NCBI GenBank assembly: GCA_934130485.1 | Contig: CAKOYE010000001.1 | Coordinates: 1 to 62,676, forward strand | DNA: 62,676 bases | Origin: an uncultured Bacilli bacterium | GTDB taxonomy: Bacteria > Bacillota_I > Bacilli_A > RF39 > UBA660 | Reading direction: 5' to 3' | In this document: piece after piece, positions 25,094-34,864 of the stretch | Layout of the letters: every line of letters starts with the position of its first letter | Numbering within the stretch: position 1 is the first letter of the stretch | The notes under the pieces: model-generated | What the model was told of the DNA's origin: nothing | The model's database searches: none | The model's input: the letters and a program-made list of their open reading frames with translations, nothing else | Position numbers and translations under genes: made by a program

Positions 25094-25657
25094 ATGAAAA
25101 AAAATAAAATGGGATTTATGCTTGTTGAAACACTAATAGTTTCTACTTTGGTTTCAACTATTTTAGTCGTTTTATTTGTTCAATTTAATAATATTGTAAA
25201 AAATTTTAGTAAAGATTTTCATTATAATAATGTCAGTGAATTATATGCGACACAAAATATAAAAAAATTTATTATGCTAGATAATAATGGTGAATTTTAC
25301 ACAAACTTAAAAGCTTTTTTAAATGAGAGTATTACTGCAAATAATGATTTTTATTTAAAAATTATACCAAATTGTAGCAATAATAATTTAAATGCATATA
25401 GAACCTCAGATTGTGAAAAATTTTCTAAAATAACAGATTTTTATGGTGTAAAACAAATTTTGTTTACTATGGAATATGTTGACTTAAAAGATTCTGATTA
25501 TACTTCCCTTGATAGTCCAAACTTTGTAAAATTTATAAAAAGTATAAATGGAAATAAAAATATTAAAATAAATGAAAACAACGAACTAACATACGATTAT
25601 AGAATAATTATAGAATTTGAAAATAATAGATATGCCACTTTAAAAGTAGAAGGTTAG
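25094..25657 (+). CDS. Pseudopilin-like protein
   Basis: The N-terminus KMGFMLVETLIVSTLVSTIL is a prepilin-type signal with E5 after the Gly and a hydrophobic helix. The 187-aa length suits a minor pseudopilin (GspI/GspJ or ComGD/ComGF type). The rest is a small extracellular domain with two Cys near residues 95-110. AAAGGGGAAAA precedes the ATG. It is divergent from the ATPase gene and followed 12 bases later by a second pseudopilin, so the three probably belong to one machine together with the pilins at 9.1-10.8 kb. Confidence 0.8.
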   Translation: MKKNKMGFMLVETLIVSTLVSTILVVLFVQFNNIVKNFSKDFHYNNVSELYATQNIKKFIMLDNNGEFYTNLKAFLNESITANNDFYLKIIPNCSNNNLNAYRTSDCEKFSKITDFYGVKQILFTMEYVDLKDSDYTSLDSPNFVKFIKSINGNKNIKINENNELTYDYRIIIEFENNRYATLKVEG

Positions 25658-25669
25658 GGGATTATAATT

Positions 25670-26125
25670 ATGAAAAAAAATAAAGGATTTACACTTGTAG
25701 AAGTAATTGTTTCATTTGCACTTACAATGATTATTGTCTTATTTTTGTTTCAAATAATTATTACATTAAAAAGAATATATACTGATAATTTTTTGACTTC
25801 TGATTTAATACTAAAACAATCTAATATTAGTCAAATGATTAATAAAGATTTAAGTATTAGCAAATTAGGTAGCGCTATGGATGTTAAAATGGATGCAGTA
25901 AGCAATTGTTACAATATAAATTTTCAATATGGAGTTAGAAATATTTGTTATAATAAGGAAAACAATACAGTTAGTTATAATGATTATGAATTTAAACTTA
26001 TTAATGGAAGCGTGATTGGTGATGCTAATGTAGAAATTATTGATAATATGCTTTTTATCAAAATTCCTGTAACATACCCTGATATTGATGATAATTTTGA
26101 TATAAATATAATTTATTTTGAATAA
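25670..26125 (+). CDS. Pseudopilin-like protein (minor pilin)
   Basis: This 151-aa protein starts MKKNKGFTLVEVIVSFALTM, a clear prepilin peptidase site with E5 and a helix. Two Cys (about residues 82 and 92) may form a disulfide in the exposed domain. AGGGGAT precedes the ATG, and it is co-transcribed with the previous pseudopilin. It ends 50 bases before the helicase gene. Which minor-pilin class it belongs to is not clear. Confidence 0.82.
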   Translation: MKKNKGFTLVEVIVSFALTMIIVLFLFQIIITLKRIYTDNFLTSDLILKQSNISQMINKDLSISKLGSAMDVKMDAVSNCYNINFQYGVRNICYNKENNTVSYNDYEFKLINGSVIGDANVEIIDNMLFIKIPVTYPDIDDNFDINIIYFE

Positions 26126-26175
26126 TTAAAAGGAAAGTCTTTAGTTAATCTTGAATAATTAATTGGAGGCTTTTT

Positions 26176-28095
26176 ATGTGTGATAATTATTTAGATAATA
26201 TATTTAATAAATTAGATTTAAATATTAAATTGGACGATGAGCAAAAAAAAGTTGTTTTGAATGATTCTAAAAATTGTTTAGTGATAGCAGGTGCAGGAAG
26301 TGGAAAAACAACTGTAATAAGCGCTAAAGTGAAATATTTAATAGATATTAAAAATATCAATCAAAACGAAATACTTGTAATTTCATTTACAAGAGAATCA
26401 GTTAATGATTTAAAAAAACAAATAATTGATGGTTTAAAATTAGAAATTTCAATTCAAACCTTTCATAAATTAGCTCTTTCTATTATTGGAAAGGATACCC
26501 TATATAAAATTTGTGATAATTTAGAAAATATATTAAATATATATTTTTTAAGAGATATTTATTTTACATCTAATTATTTGAACTATTTAAATTATCTATA
26601 TACTTTTATTTATAATCAAAACAAAAATAATTTTAAAATAAATAATAAAGTTTTAGTAACAAATTTAGAAGAGATCGCAATTATAAATTTCTTAAATTTA
26701 GCAAAAATTAAATTTAAATATAAAATTATAAATTTTAATAATATAATTTCAAAATTTATATTATATATAGAAAATAATATTATAGTTATAAATTATTTAA
26801 TTAAATATAAAAGAAAAATTAAAAAAAAGAATATTTATAATATCATTAAAGGTAATGATGCAATTCTCAATCTAAGAAAAATACTAGAAAAAATTGGTAT
26901 TTATAAATATGATATAGTAGAAAATAATGATTTTGAATACCTAAAATTTTTAAATATATGTTGTTCTTTTATAAATTGCTATAAAGTTAATAATATTAAT
27001 GAAATATTTTTCTCTAGCTTAATTAAGAAATACGAAAAGAATTATCAAATATCTTTGTTTTTAAATGTAATTTTTAATGCTTATAAATACTATACAAATC
27101 ATAATAAAATTAATCATATTTTAGATTTTAATGATATTATTAATAAGGCCATAGAAAAATTAAAAAGAGAAAAATTTACGAAATATAAATATGTAATAAT
27201 AGATGAATTTCAAGATATTTCAAAAAACAGATTAGAAATAATTAAATATTTAAGTAAGTATAAAGCAAATATAATTGCGTGTGGTGATGATTGGCAAGCA
27301 ATATTTGGTTTTGCAGGTTCAGATGTAAATTTATTTATAGATTTTCCTAAAATAATAAAAAATTGTGAAGTCTTAAAAATAACAAATACTTATAGAAATA
27401 GTAAACAACTTATTGATATTTCTGGTAATTTTATAATGAAAAATAATCATCAATTAAAAAAGGAATTAATGTCAGAAAAAAATTTAGATAAACCTATAAT
27501 AATTAATTTTTATAATGATAAAACCGATATAGCAAAACTTATATACAATATCATTTTAAATATATTTAATAAATGTTCTAGTAGCAGTATCCTAATTCTT
27601 GGTAGATATAAATTTAGTATAAATAAAATAATCGATAAGGAATATTTTGATTTAAAGAATAATCGTTTGATTTGTTTAAAAGAAAATATCAATATAACTT
27701 TTTTAACAGTTCATTCATCAAAAGGATTAACATTTGACGAAACAATTATTTTAGATATGGATAATAATATTTATGGTTTTCCATCGCAGATTACCGATAA
27801 TTTAGAATTATCTATATTGAAATGTAAAGATAAATTTTATCTTGAAGAAGAAAGAAGACTGTTTTATGTTGCACTAACTAGAACAAGAGGTCATAACTAT
27901 CTTTTTTCTTCTATAGATAAAATATCACCATACATATATGAACTTTTAAATTTAAAAGGAATTGAAGTTATAAATCATACGAAAAACAAAATAAAAAAAA
28001 ATATAGTACTATGCAAAAATTGTGGTTATTTTTTTAAAAATAATATTAAATTTAAACATATTTGCCCTAATTGTAGTAATATCATTTCAAAATAA
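26176..28095 (+). CDS. HelD/UvrD-like superfamily 1 helicase with C-terminal zinc ribbon
   Basis: The 639-aa protein has all SF1A motifs: Walker A AGAGSGKTT (residues 39-46), motif II IDEFQDIS, motif III GDDWQAIFGFAGSD, motif IV-V TVHSSKGLTFDE and motif VI YVALTRTR. The GDDWQAI and DEFQDIS forms resemble helicase IV (HelD of E. coli) more than UvrD/PcrA. It ends in CKNCGYFF...CPNCSN, a four-Cys zinc ribbon of about 25 residues. It is expected to act on DNA in repair or recombination. GGAGG precedes the ATG. The central region is extremely Asn/Ile/Lys-rich, reflecting the local AT content. Confidence 0.87.
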   Translation: MCDNYLDNIFNKLDLNIKLDDEQKKVVLNDSKNCLVIAGAGSGKTTVISAKVKYLIDIKNINQNEILVISFTRESVNDLKKQIIDGLKLEISIQTFHKLALSIIGKDTLYKICDNLENILNIYFLRDIYFTSNYLNYLNYLYTFIYNQNKNNFKINNKVLVTNLEEIAIINFLNLAKIKFKYKIINFNNIISKFILYIENNIIVINYLIKYKRKIKKKNIYNIIKGNDAILNLRKILEKIGIYKYDIVENNDFEYLKFLNICCSFINCYKVNNINEIFFSSLIKKYEKNYQISLFLNVIFNAYKYYTNHNKINHILDFNDIINKAIEKLKREKFTKYKYVIIDEFQDISKNRLEIIKYLSKYKANIIACGDDWQAIFGFAGSDVNLFIDFPKIIKNCEVLKITNTYRNSKQLIDISGNFIMKNNHQLKKELMSEKNLDKPIIINFYNDKTDIAKLIYNIILNIFNKCSSSSILILGRYKFSINKIIDKEYFDLKNNRLICLKENINITFLTVHSSKGLTFDETIILDMDNNIYGFPSQITDNLELSILKCKDKFYLEEERRLFYVALTRTRGHNYLFSSIDKISPYIYELLNLKGIEVINHTKNKIKKNIVLCKNCGYFFKNNIKFKHICPNCSNIISK

Positions 28096-28147
28096 TAAAA
28101 CTTTATGATATAATATAAATGTGGTTATATACGGAAAAGGTGTTAAA

Positions 28148-29071
28148 ATGAAAAAATGCGTTGTTATTTATAATCCAAATAGTGGTAAAAAAAATAAAGA
28201 TATTTTTTTAAAACAATATAAACAAATTTTAGAAAATAATGATTATGAAGTCACAACTTTTTTTACAAAATATCATGGACACGCTATTGAAATTGTCGAA
28301 AATTTAGATAATCCTGATTTAGTTATTTCAGTCGGTGGAGATGGAACATTTAATGAAGTAATGACTGGAAATTTTAAACGCGAAAAAAAAGTTTTGTTAG
28401 CGCACATTCCACTAGGCACTACAAATGATATTGGTTCTATGTTTGGATATACTAAAAATCCTATCAATAATTTAAAACTAATTATGAATAGTGGTGTAGT
28501 AAAAAAAATTGATATATGTACATTAAACGGAGAACCTTTTGTGTATGTGGCAGGTTTTGGTAAATTTATGAATATTCCTTATGAAACATCAAGAGATTTA
28601 AAGAAAAAATATGGTTATTTAGCTTATATTTTAGAAGGAGCAAAAAGTTTTAGAGCAAAAACAAATTTATATGATATAACTTATGAAATCGACGGAGAGG
28701 TTTATAGAGGATTATATTCATTTATGATTGCCTCAAATGCAAACAGAATTGCTGGTGTTAATAATTTTTTTAAAGATATTAAACTTGATGATGATCGTTT
28801 TGAAGTTTTATTTTGTAATCTATCAACAAAAAAAGATATTATTAAAAGTTTATATTATTTAAAAATGCACGATATTACTAAAGTGCCTGGTTTTTATTTT
28901 CACAAAACTAATAATTTAAAAATTACATTTAATGATTTAAACCGTAAAAAATGGTGTATAGATGGTGAAAAATATGAAGAAAATACTAATACTTTTGACA
29001 TAAGAGTTGTATCAGGAATTCAAATTATGCTTCCCAATAAAAAAATTGATACTTTATTTATTAATAAATAG
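28148..29071 (+). CDS. Diacylglycerol kinase family lipid kinase
   Basis: The 307-aa protein has the DAGK catalytic pattern: NPNSGKKN near the N-terminus, SVGGDGTFNEV as the nucleotide-binding loop, then PLGTTNDIG. Such DgkB/YegS-type enzymes phosphorylate diacylglycerol or related lipids and recycle lipid from cell-wall polymer synthesis. I chose the ATG after AAAAGGTG; the frame extends to 28121 without support. A TATAAT at about 28109-28114 may be its -10 box. The membrane protein gene follows after 15 bases, probably in the same transcript. Confidence 0.9.
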   Translation: MKKCVVIYNPNSGKKNKDIFLKQYKQILENNDYEVTTFFTKYHGHAIEIVENLDNPDLVISVGGDGTFNEVMTGNFKREKKVLLAHIPLGTTNDIGSMFGYTKNPINNLKLIMNSGVVKKIDICTLNGEPFVYVAGFGKFMNIPYETSRDLKKKYGYLAYILEGAKSFRAKTNLYDITYEIDGEVYRGLYSFMIASNANRIAGVNNFFKDIKLDDDRFEVLFCNLSTKKDIIKSLYYLKMHDITKVPGFYFHKTNNLKITFNDLNRKKWCIDGEKYEENTNTFDIRVVSGIQIMLPNKKIDTLFINK

Positions 29072-29086
29072 TTAGGTGTTGAATTA

Positions 29087-29779
29087 ATGATAAATATTTA
29101 CAATATAAAAATAATATTTCTACTTTTTATTTTTTATTCCGTAATTGGATGGATCATAGAAGTTTTAGACCAGTTTTATAGACAAAAAAGGTTTATAAAT
29201 AGAGGATTTTTAATAGGACCATATTGTCCAGTGCACGGTATTGGTGCATTACTTATGATTTTATTATTAAGCGGTATAACCGATAGTTATATAGTTTTAT
29301 TTTTTAGTGCAGCCATTATTTGTACACTCTTAGAGTATATTACAAGTTTTTTGCTTGAAAAAATTTTTAAAGCTAGATGGTGGGATTACACTTGTTATAA
29401 ATTTAATTTAAATGGTAGAGTATGTTTACAAAATAGTATTTTTTTTGGAATAGCAGGAGTATTTATTGTAAAAATTGCTAATCCATTTATGGTTAAAATC
29501 ATTATAAAAAACATTACAAATTTAAATATTATTTGTTTAATATTTGGAATTATTTTTATCTTAGATTTAATTGTGTCATTTAATGTAATAGTAAAATTTA
29601 AAAATATTGCAAATAGTTTAACAAAAGATAGTACTGAAGAAATTTCAAGTAGAGTAAAAAAAATATTATCAAATAAATCAATTTTATTTAAAAGACTTAT
29701 TAATGCTTTTCCTAATTTAAAAAATAATGCAAAAAAAATTAAAGATAATATTATAAATATCTTTAATTTTACAAAATAA
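29087..29779 (+). CDS. Putative ABC-transporter type IV membrane protein (CmpB-like, PF06541)
   Basis: The 230-aa protein has five or six hydrophobic segments. Its FYSVIGWIIEVLDQFYRQKR, NRGFLIGPYCPVHG and WWDYTCYKFNLNGRVC segments are the signature of the so-called ABC transporter type IV family common in Bacillota. Despite the name, no ATPase partner is next to it and the function is unknown. It has a weak TAGGTG ribosome site. It lies directly after the lipid kinase, which hints at a membrane or lipid role, but that is only context. Confidence 0.8.
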   Translation: MINIYNIKIIFLLFIFYSVIGWIIEVLDQFYRQKRFINRGFLIGPYCPVHGIGALLMILLLSGITDSYIVLFFSAAIICTLLEYITSFLLEKIFKARWWDYTCYKFNLNGRVCLQNSIFFGIAGVFIVKIANPFMVKIIIKNITNLNIICLIFGIIFILDLIVSFNVIVKFKNIANSLTKDSTEEISSRVKKILSNKSILFKRLINAFPNLKNNAKKIKDNIINIFNFTK

Positions 29780-29805
29780 AACATATTTTAATGTTTTATT
29801 TTTTT
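29773..29805. terminator. Bidirectional terminator
   Basis: A 12-bp A/T-rich stem (AAAATAAAACAT / ATGTTTTATTTT) with flanking T and A runs lies between two convergent genes. Confidence 0.65.
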
Positions 29806-30686
29806 AAATTTTCATATGTTCTTTTTAATAGATATTCTTTATTACAATACATATGAAAGTTGTCATTTGTAATTTCATAATTTACACCAATATTTTTGTA
29901 GTAATTTTCATCAGTAATAATTCTGCCATCAGATTTAAATCCAGTTTCTTTTTCTATCATTCTTGCAAATATTAAATAACTAAATTCCTTTACTATATCA
30001 AAAAAATTTTTACCAATTGTTTTTTCTATATCACCTGCTAAGATAAAACATTTACTTGAATCTATATTTTGTTTTAAAATATTAGGATCACTGTATGTTG
30101 ATTCAAAATCTTTCATAAATCCGTATTTTTTATCCCAATATAAAAGTGATGCTAAATAATATGATAAATTTAAAATGGAATTAAATTTTGATTTGCTTAA
30201 TTTATCCTGTGATGCAAAATAATCAAATGGTATTGTTGGAGATATTACACTTACCTTATCAACTCTATTTGATTTTGAACATAAAAGAGCAATTGTTCCT
30301 CCAGAAGAGGAACCGATAATATCTACATTTTGAAGATTTGCTTTTTCTAAAATATCTATAACAGAATCAGAAAATAGTTTTAAATTTATTTCTTCTTTTT
30401 TTATCAATCCATTTTTTATGCATTTTTTATAATTAAAATCTATTATGTATGGTATATGAATATTAGAATCATACCAAAATTCATTATAATATTTAATTAA
30501 ATTAAAGTCATCTGGAGCATTATCAAGTATTCTCTTTGTATTAATTGTTAATTTTCCATTATAACCTCTAATATAAATTAGAGGTTTTGTGCCTTTTTGA
30601 TATAATTCCACAAAAGAGTATAAGTCCATAAGTGAATTGCTAGAACTACGCATAAATCTTGTATTGTTATTAATTAGTTTTGACAT
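29796..30686 (-). CDS. Alpha/beta-hydrolase-like protein
   Basis: The central IIGSSSGGTIAL is a nucleophile elbow (Gly-x-Ser-x-Gly) of the alpha/beta-hydrolase fold, preceded by a region with IYIRGYNG that could form the oxyanion strand. A candidate catalytic His is in NDNFHMYC near the C-terminus. Length is 296 aa, with no signal peptide. I used the ATG after GGGGAGGA; the frame to 30731 lacks a ribosome site. The substrate is unknown. It is divergent from the two-component system. Confidence 0.65.
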   Translation of the reverse strand: MSKLINNNTRFMRSSSNSLMDLYSFVELYQKGTKPLIYIRGYNGKLTINTKRILDNAPDDFNLIKYYNEFWYDSNIHIPYIIDFNYKKCIKNGLIKKEEINLKLFSDSVIDILEKANLQNVDIIGSSSGGTIALLCSKSNRVDKVSVISPTIPFDYFASQDKLSKSKFNSILNLSYYLASLLYWDKKYGFMKDFESTYSDPNILKQNIDSSKCFILAGDIEKTIGKNFFDIVKEFSYLIFARMIEKETGFKSDGRIITDENYYKNIGVNYEITNDNFHMYCNKEYLLKRTYENLKK

Positions 30687-30751
30687 AATATCCTCCCCAA
30701 AATATATTTTATATGTTATCACCAAATACATTTTAAATCAATTGTTTTTTC

Positions 30752-30780
30752 TTGTTTATTAAAAATAATTATGATACAAT
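30752..30780 (+). promoter_or_regulatory. Promoter of the two-component operon
   Basis: TTGTTT (30752-30757), a 17-base spacer and TACAAT (30775-30780) lie about 70 bases before the response regulator ATG. Confidence 0.5.
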
Positions 30781-30851
30781 TTGAAAGAGTTATAAAAAAT
30801 TTCACGAAATTTACATAAATAAATAATAAAATAACCTAAGGAAGTGAGAAA

Positions 30852-31508
30852 ATGAAATTATTAATTGTTGACGATGAAGTTTTAATACGTGATGTAATAA
30901 AAGAATATTGTTTAAATGAAAATTATGATGTTTGTGAAGCTAGTAATGGATTAGATGCTTTAGAAATTATCAATAAAGAGAATATCGATTTAATTGTATT
31001 AGATATTATGATGCCTAAATTAGATGGTTTTTCTTTGTGCAAACAAATTAAAGATAAAAATATCCCTATTATTATTTTGTCTGCAAGAACTGATGAATTT
31101 GATAAATTAATGGGTTTTGATTTAGGAATAGAAGATTATGTAACGAAACCTTTTAGTCCAAAAGAGTTAATGGCTAGAATTAAAGTAATATTAAAAAGAA
31201 ATAATTCAGTTAAAGATCAATTTGTCTATAAAGATTTAGTTGTTGATTTCAAGGCACATACTATTAGCATAAATCACGAATATTTGAAATTTACTCCTAA
31301 AGAATATGATTTATTAGTTTATTTTATAAATAATGAAAATATTGCTTTATCAAGAGAAACTCTCCTTGACAAGATTTGGGGATATAGCTTTTTTGGCGAT
31401 GATAGAACAGTCGATACACATGTAAAAATGTTGAGGAATACTTTAGGAGAATATAGGGACTTAATTGTTACTGTAAGAGGAATGGGATATAAATTTGAAA
31501 CGAAATAA
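30852..31508 (+). CDS. OmpR/PhoB-family response regulator
   Basis: This 218-aa regulator has a receiver domain with acidic pocket VDDE (residues 6-9), phosphorylation site D51 in LIVLDIMMPKLDG and the conserved K in VTKPF. A winged-helix DNA-binding domain follows, recognisable by FTPKEYDLL and VDTHVKMLRNTLG. The partner kinase overlaps its end by 14 bases, so the two are co-translated. GGAAGTGAG precedes the ATG. The signal and targets are not evident. Confidence 0.94.
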   Translation: MKLLIVDDEVLIRDVIKEYCLNENYDVCEASNGLDALEIINKENIDLIVLDIMMPKLDGFSLCKQIKDKNIPIIILSARTDEFDKLMGFDLGIEDYVTKPFSPKELMARIKVILKRNNSVKDQFVYKDLVVDFKAHTISINHEYLKFTPKEYDLLVYFINNENIALSRETLLDKIWGYSFFGDDRTVDTHVKMLRNTLGEYRDLIVTVRGMGYKFETK

Positions 31509-32898
31509 AACACTTAATTCAAAAATTTGGTTTTACCTTATTATTTTTTCAGTAATTATTTTGTTATCCTTATGGTTTTTTCAAGTAGTATTTTTAAAAA
31601 CATACTATCGTATAATGAAAAATCGTGAAATAGATAATATCATAACTTCTATAGGTGAATATTATGGTGAAAATTATGATTATGATAAGTTTAATGATTT
31701 GATAGACCATTTATCATTTTCCAATAATGTATGTATTGAAATAATTGATAATGCATCACTTTTATATTCTTCTAATAGTAAAATTAGAGGATGTTTAGTA
31801 GATAAAGATGTAAATGATTTTAAATATATTGATAAAAAATTAAATTTCATAAAGAGTAACAATAATACTTTTAGGTATGAAACAAAAAATCCGAGATTTA
31901 ATAACGAAACTTTAATTTATGGCAAAAAAATAAATAGCGATTTCATTGTATTTATTACTGCATCACTAGATCCAGTTGATTCTACTGTAAACATATTAGC
32001 AAGTCAGCTTGTATATGTTACAATAGGGGTTTTAATGTTATCGTTCATAGTTGCGTATTTTATTTCAAAAAAAATATCAAAACCAATTATTCAAATCAAT
32101 GAAAGTGCCAAAGAAATGCGTAAAGGAAATTACGAAATTGTTTTTAAAACTGATACTAATATAAAAGAAATAAATGAACTATCTAAAACCCTTAATGAAA
32201 CAACTAACGAACTTTCTAAAACAGAAAATTTACGTCGTGAACTTCTTGCAAATGTAAGTCACGATTTAAAAACACCACTTACAATGATTAAAGCTTATGC
32301 AGAAATGGCTAGGGATTTAAATAATAAAAATGTAACAAAAAGAACTGATAACTTAAATACAATAATAGAAGAAACAGATAGATTAAATTTATTAGTTAAT
32401 GATATTTTAGAGTTATCCAAAGTTCAAGCAAATGTAGAAAAATTAAATATTGAGCAGTTTAACTTAATTGATTTAATAAACTCAATAATAAAAAGATATG
32501 ATTATTTAAAAACAACTGAAAATTATGAATTTATTTTTAACTATGATACTAATAATATTGTAAGAGCTGATAAAAAAAGATTAGAGCAAGTAATTTATAA
32601 TTTAATTAATAACGCAATTAATTATACAGGTGCTGACAAAAAAGTATATATAAACGTTAAAAATCAAAATGGTGGTGTTCGTGTAGAGATTAGGGATACT
32701 GGTAAAGGAATTAGTGACGAAGATTTAAAATTTATCTGGGATAAATATTATAAAGTAGATAAAAGTTATACAAGAGAAGTTCATGGAACAGGAATTGGCC
32801 TATCAATTGTAAAAAACATATTAATAAATCATAATTTTGAATATGGTGTTGATACAAAAAAGGGAAGTGGTACAATATTTTGGTTTATCATAAAATAA
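31495..32898 (+). CDS. Membrane sensor histidine kinase
   Basis: The 467-aa kinase has two membrane helices (about residues 12-32 and 168-192) around an extracellular sensor domain, then HAMP, a HisKA domain with NVSHDLKTPLTMIKAYAEM (phospho-His), and an ATPase domain with N-box NLINNAINYT, RDTGKGIS and HGTGIGLSIV. It begins at a TTG inside the regulator gene; GGGA lies upstream, and no ATG fits better. The domain order resembles cell-envelope or phosphate sensors, but the signal cannot be inferred. Confidence 0.93.
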   Translation: MKRNKTLNSKIWFYLIIFSVIILLSLWFFQVVFLKTYYRIMKNREIDNIITSIGEYYGENYDYDKFNDLIDHLSFSNNVCIEIIDNASLLYSSNSKIRGCLVDKDVNDFKYIDKKLNFIKSNNNTFRYETKNPRFNNETLIYGKKINSDFIVFITASLDPVDSTVNILASQLVYVTIGVLMLSFIVAYFISKKISKPIIQINESAKEMRKGNYEIVFKTDTNIKEINELSKTLNETTNELSKTENLRRELLANVSHDLKTPLTMIKAYAEMARDLNNKNVTKRTDNLNTIIEETDRLNLLVNDILELSKVQANVEKLNIEQFNLIDLINSIIKRYDYLKTTENYEFIFNYDTNNIVRADKKRLEQVIYNLINNAINYTGADKKVYINVKNQNGGVRVEIRDTGKGISDEDLKFIWDKYYKVDKSYTREVHGTGIGLSIVKNILINHNFEYGVDTKKGSGTIFWFIIK

Positions 32899-32946
32899 AA
32901 AAATATGATATACTTATAATGTAATTATTAATAAAGGAGTAAGCGT

Positions 32947-33891
32947 ATGATTTATTTATTATATGGAACTAATTATTTTTTAATAAAAAGAGAAATAGAA
33001 AAAATAAAATTAGAAAATAATATAGAAAGTATTGATATCAACAATTATAATTTAGAAAATACAATTTTAGATAATATTTTAGATGATGCACTTACTTTAT
33101 CTTTATTTAGTCAAAAAAAGATGATTATAGTAGATAATTCATATATATTTACTCCATCTGTAAGAAAAAAAGGATTAGATCATAATATAGATTTATTAAA
33201 TAAATATATAGAAAATCCAAATCCAGATACAATTTTAATTTTTGTTGTCAATGAAGAAAAAATTGATGATAGAAAAAAAATAGTTAAATTAATCAAAATA
33301 AATGGAAATGTAATAGAATTTAATGAAATTAAAAATATTGATACTTTTATAAAAAATGAGTTAAATGATTATAAAATGGACGCTGTTACAATTAACTCAT
33401 TTGTAAATAGAGTAGGAGATAATTTAACAATTATTGCGTCAGAAATAGAGAAATTAAAATTATATAAAAATGATGATAAAATTATAACAAAAGAAGATGT
33501 ATTTAATGTTTGTTCTGAACAAATTGATGTTGATATGAATGAATTAACAAATTCGATTGTTTCTAAAAATATAAGTAAATCATTAAAAATATATAATGAA
33601 TTAATTAAACAAGGAGAAGAACCATTACAAATAATTATAAGACTTGCTAATCAATTTAGAATTATATATCAATCGAAAGAATTAACAAAAAAAGGCTATT
33701 CAAACAAAGATATCGCCGATATCCTTGGAATACACCCTTATAGAGTAAAAAAAGCTCTTGAAATTTCTTATAAATTTCCAAGTAAAGAATTACTGTCAAT
33801 ACTAAAAAAATTATCAATAATTGATGAGGGAATTAAAATGGGTAATATGGATAAAAATATAGCCTTAGAACAATTTATATTAGAAATATAA
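32947..33891 (+). CDS. holA: DNA polymerase III subunit delta
   Basis: The 314-aa protein fits the clamp-loader delta subunit: MIYLLYGTNYFLIKREIEK at the N-terminus, SLFSQKKMIIVDN, then VGDNLTIIASEIEKL and a C-terminal helical collar with LANQFRIIYQSKEL. It opens the sliding clamp for loading on DNA. AAGGAG precedes the ATG. In many Bacillota holA is near comE operon genes; here it stands between a two-component system and convergent gpsA. Length is near normal (about 340). Confidence 0.9.
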   Translation: MIYLLYGTNYFLIKREIEKIKLENNIESIDINNYNLENTILDNILDDALTLSLFSQKKMIIVDNSYIFTPSVRKKGLDHNIDLLNKYIENPNPDTILIFVVNEEKIDDRKKIVKLIKINGNVIEFNEIKNIDTFIKNELNDYKMDAVTINSFVNRVGDNLTIIASEIEKLKLYKNDDKIITKEDVFNVCSEQIDVDMNELTNSIVSKNISKSLKIYNELIKQGEEPLQIIIRLANQFRIIYQSKELTKKGYSNKDIADILGIHPYRVKKALEISYKFPSKELLSILKKLSIIDEGIKMGNMDKNIALEQFILEI

Positions 33892-33914
33892 AATAACAGT
33901 TTAACTGTTATTTT
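33891..33914. terminator. Bidirectional terminator between holA and gpsA
   Basis: AAATAACAG / CTGTTATTT with a 5-base loop starts at the holA stop codon and serves the two convergent genes. Confidence 0.7.
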
Positions 33915-34864
33915 ACTATATAATTTAATAATTTTTTAGGATCATCATTATTTAAAATAATATCATATATTAAGTCAATTATTTCTGACTTAATATTTTT
34001 TTCTTCAAAAACTTTTTTGATAGAAATTATTGCGTCTAATCCTTCAACAGTGGTATTTTTTAAATAGTCTTCTATTTTATCTTTATCGGCTTTTGATCCT
34101 ATTAAATAACCAAGTGAAAAATTTCTACTTTTTTTGCTACTACAAGTTAAAATAATATCACCAATGCCACAAGATAATAAAATTGTTTCTTTTAGCCCAT
34201 TAAACTTGCAAATTATATTCATAGTTTCATTTATAATTTTTGTTAAATAAGAAGACTTTGTCGATTCTGATGTATTCATACCGTCTAATATACCACACGA
34301 TATTGCAAAAATGTTTTTTAAAGTTCCACAAAGTTCTACACCAATAATATCACTTGTGGTTTCTATCTTTATAAACGATGGGAAAAACTTTTTTAAATCT
34401 TCAATATTATTCCCTGCTAAAGAAAGAATAATATTTTCTTTTTTTATAGTATCAATCGCAAAACTTGGTCCCGCTAAAACAGATATATTGTCTGTTTTTA
34501 AAATATCGTGAACAATATCGTATGCGAATTTACATTCTTTATTGTTTATTCCTTTAGAAGCTATACAAATATTTATATCTTTATTTATCTTATTATTAAG
34601 AAGATTAACTGTATCGCTTAAATAATTTGTAGGAATTGCGATTACTATAAAACTTGTATCTTTTAAAGCTTCATCTATATTATTTGTAAATTTAATTTTT
34701 CTTGATATTTCAATATTTGGAAATAATTTTTCATTTCTATATGTTTCGTTTAAAGAATCTATTTCACTTTTAATTACTGAATAAACAGTTACGTCGTTTT
34801 TTTCATTTAAAACGGTTGCAAGTGCAACACCATATGCACCAGCCCCTAAAACAGTTATTTTCAT
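33908..34864 (-). CDS. gpsA: NAD(P)-dependent glycerol-3-phosphate dehydrogenase
   Basis: GpsA makes sn-glycerol 3-phosphate from dihydroxyacetone phosphate for phospholipid synthesis. The 318-aa protein has a Rossmann GAGAYGVALATVL motif (residues 7-19), VIAIPTNYL, ASKGI, LAGPSFA and the catalytic-site LCGTLKNIFAI with the conserved Lys. Its ATG overlaps the end of rarA by 4 bases, so the two are translationally coupled. Confidence 0.95.
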   Translation of the reverse strand: MKITVLGAGAYGVALATVLNEKNDVTVYSVIKSEIDSLNETYRNEKLFPNIEISRKIKFTNNIDEALKDTSFIVIAIPTNYLSDTVNLLNNKINKDINICIASKGINNKECKFAYDIVHDILKTDNISVLAGPSFAIDTIKKENIILSLAGNNIEDLKKFFPSFIKIETTSDIIGVELCGTLKNIFAISCGILDGMNTSESTKSSYLTKIINETMNIICKFNGLKETILLSCGIGDIILTCSSKKSRNFSLGYLIGSKADKDKIEDYLKNTTVEGLDAIISIKKVFEEKNIKSEIIDLIYDIILNNDDPKKLLNYIVK

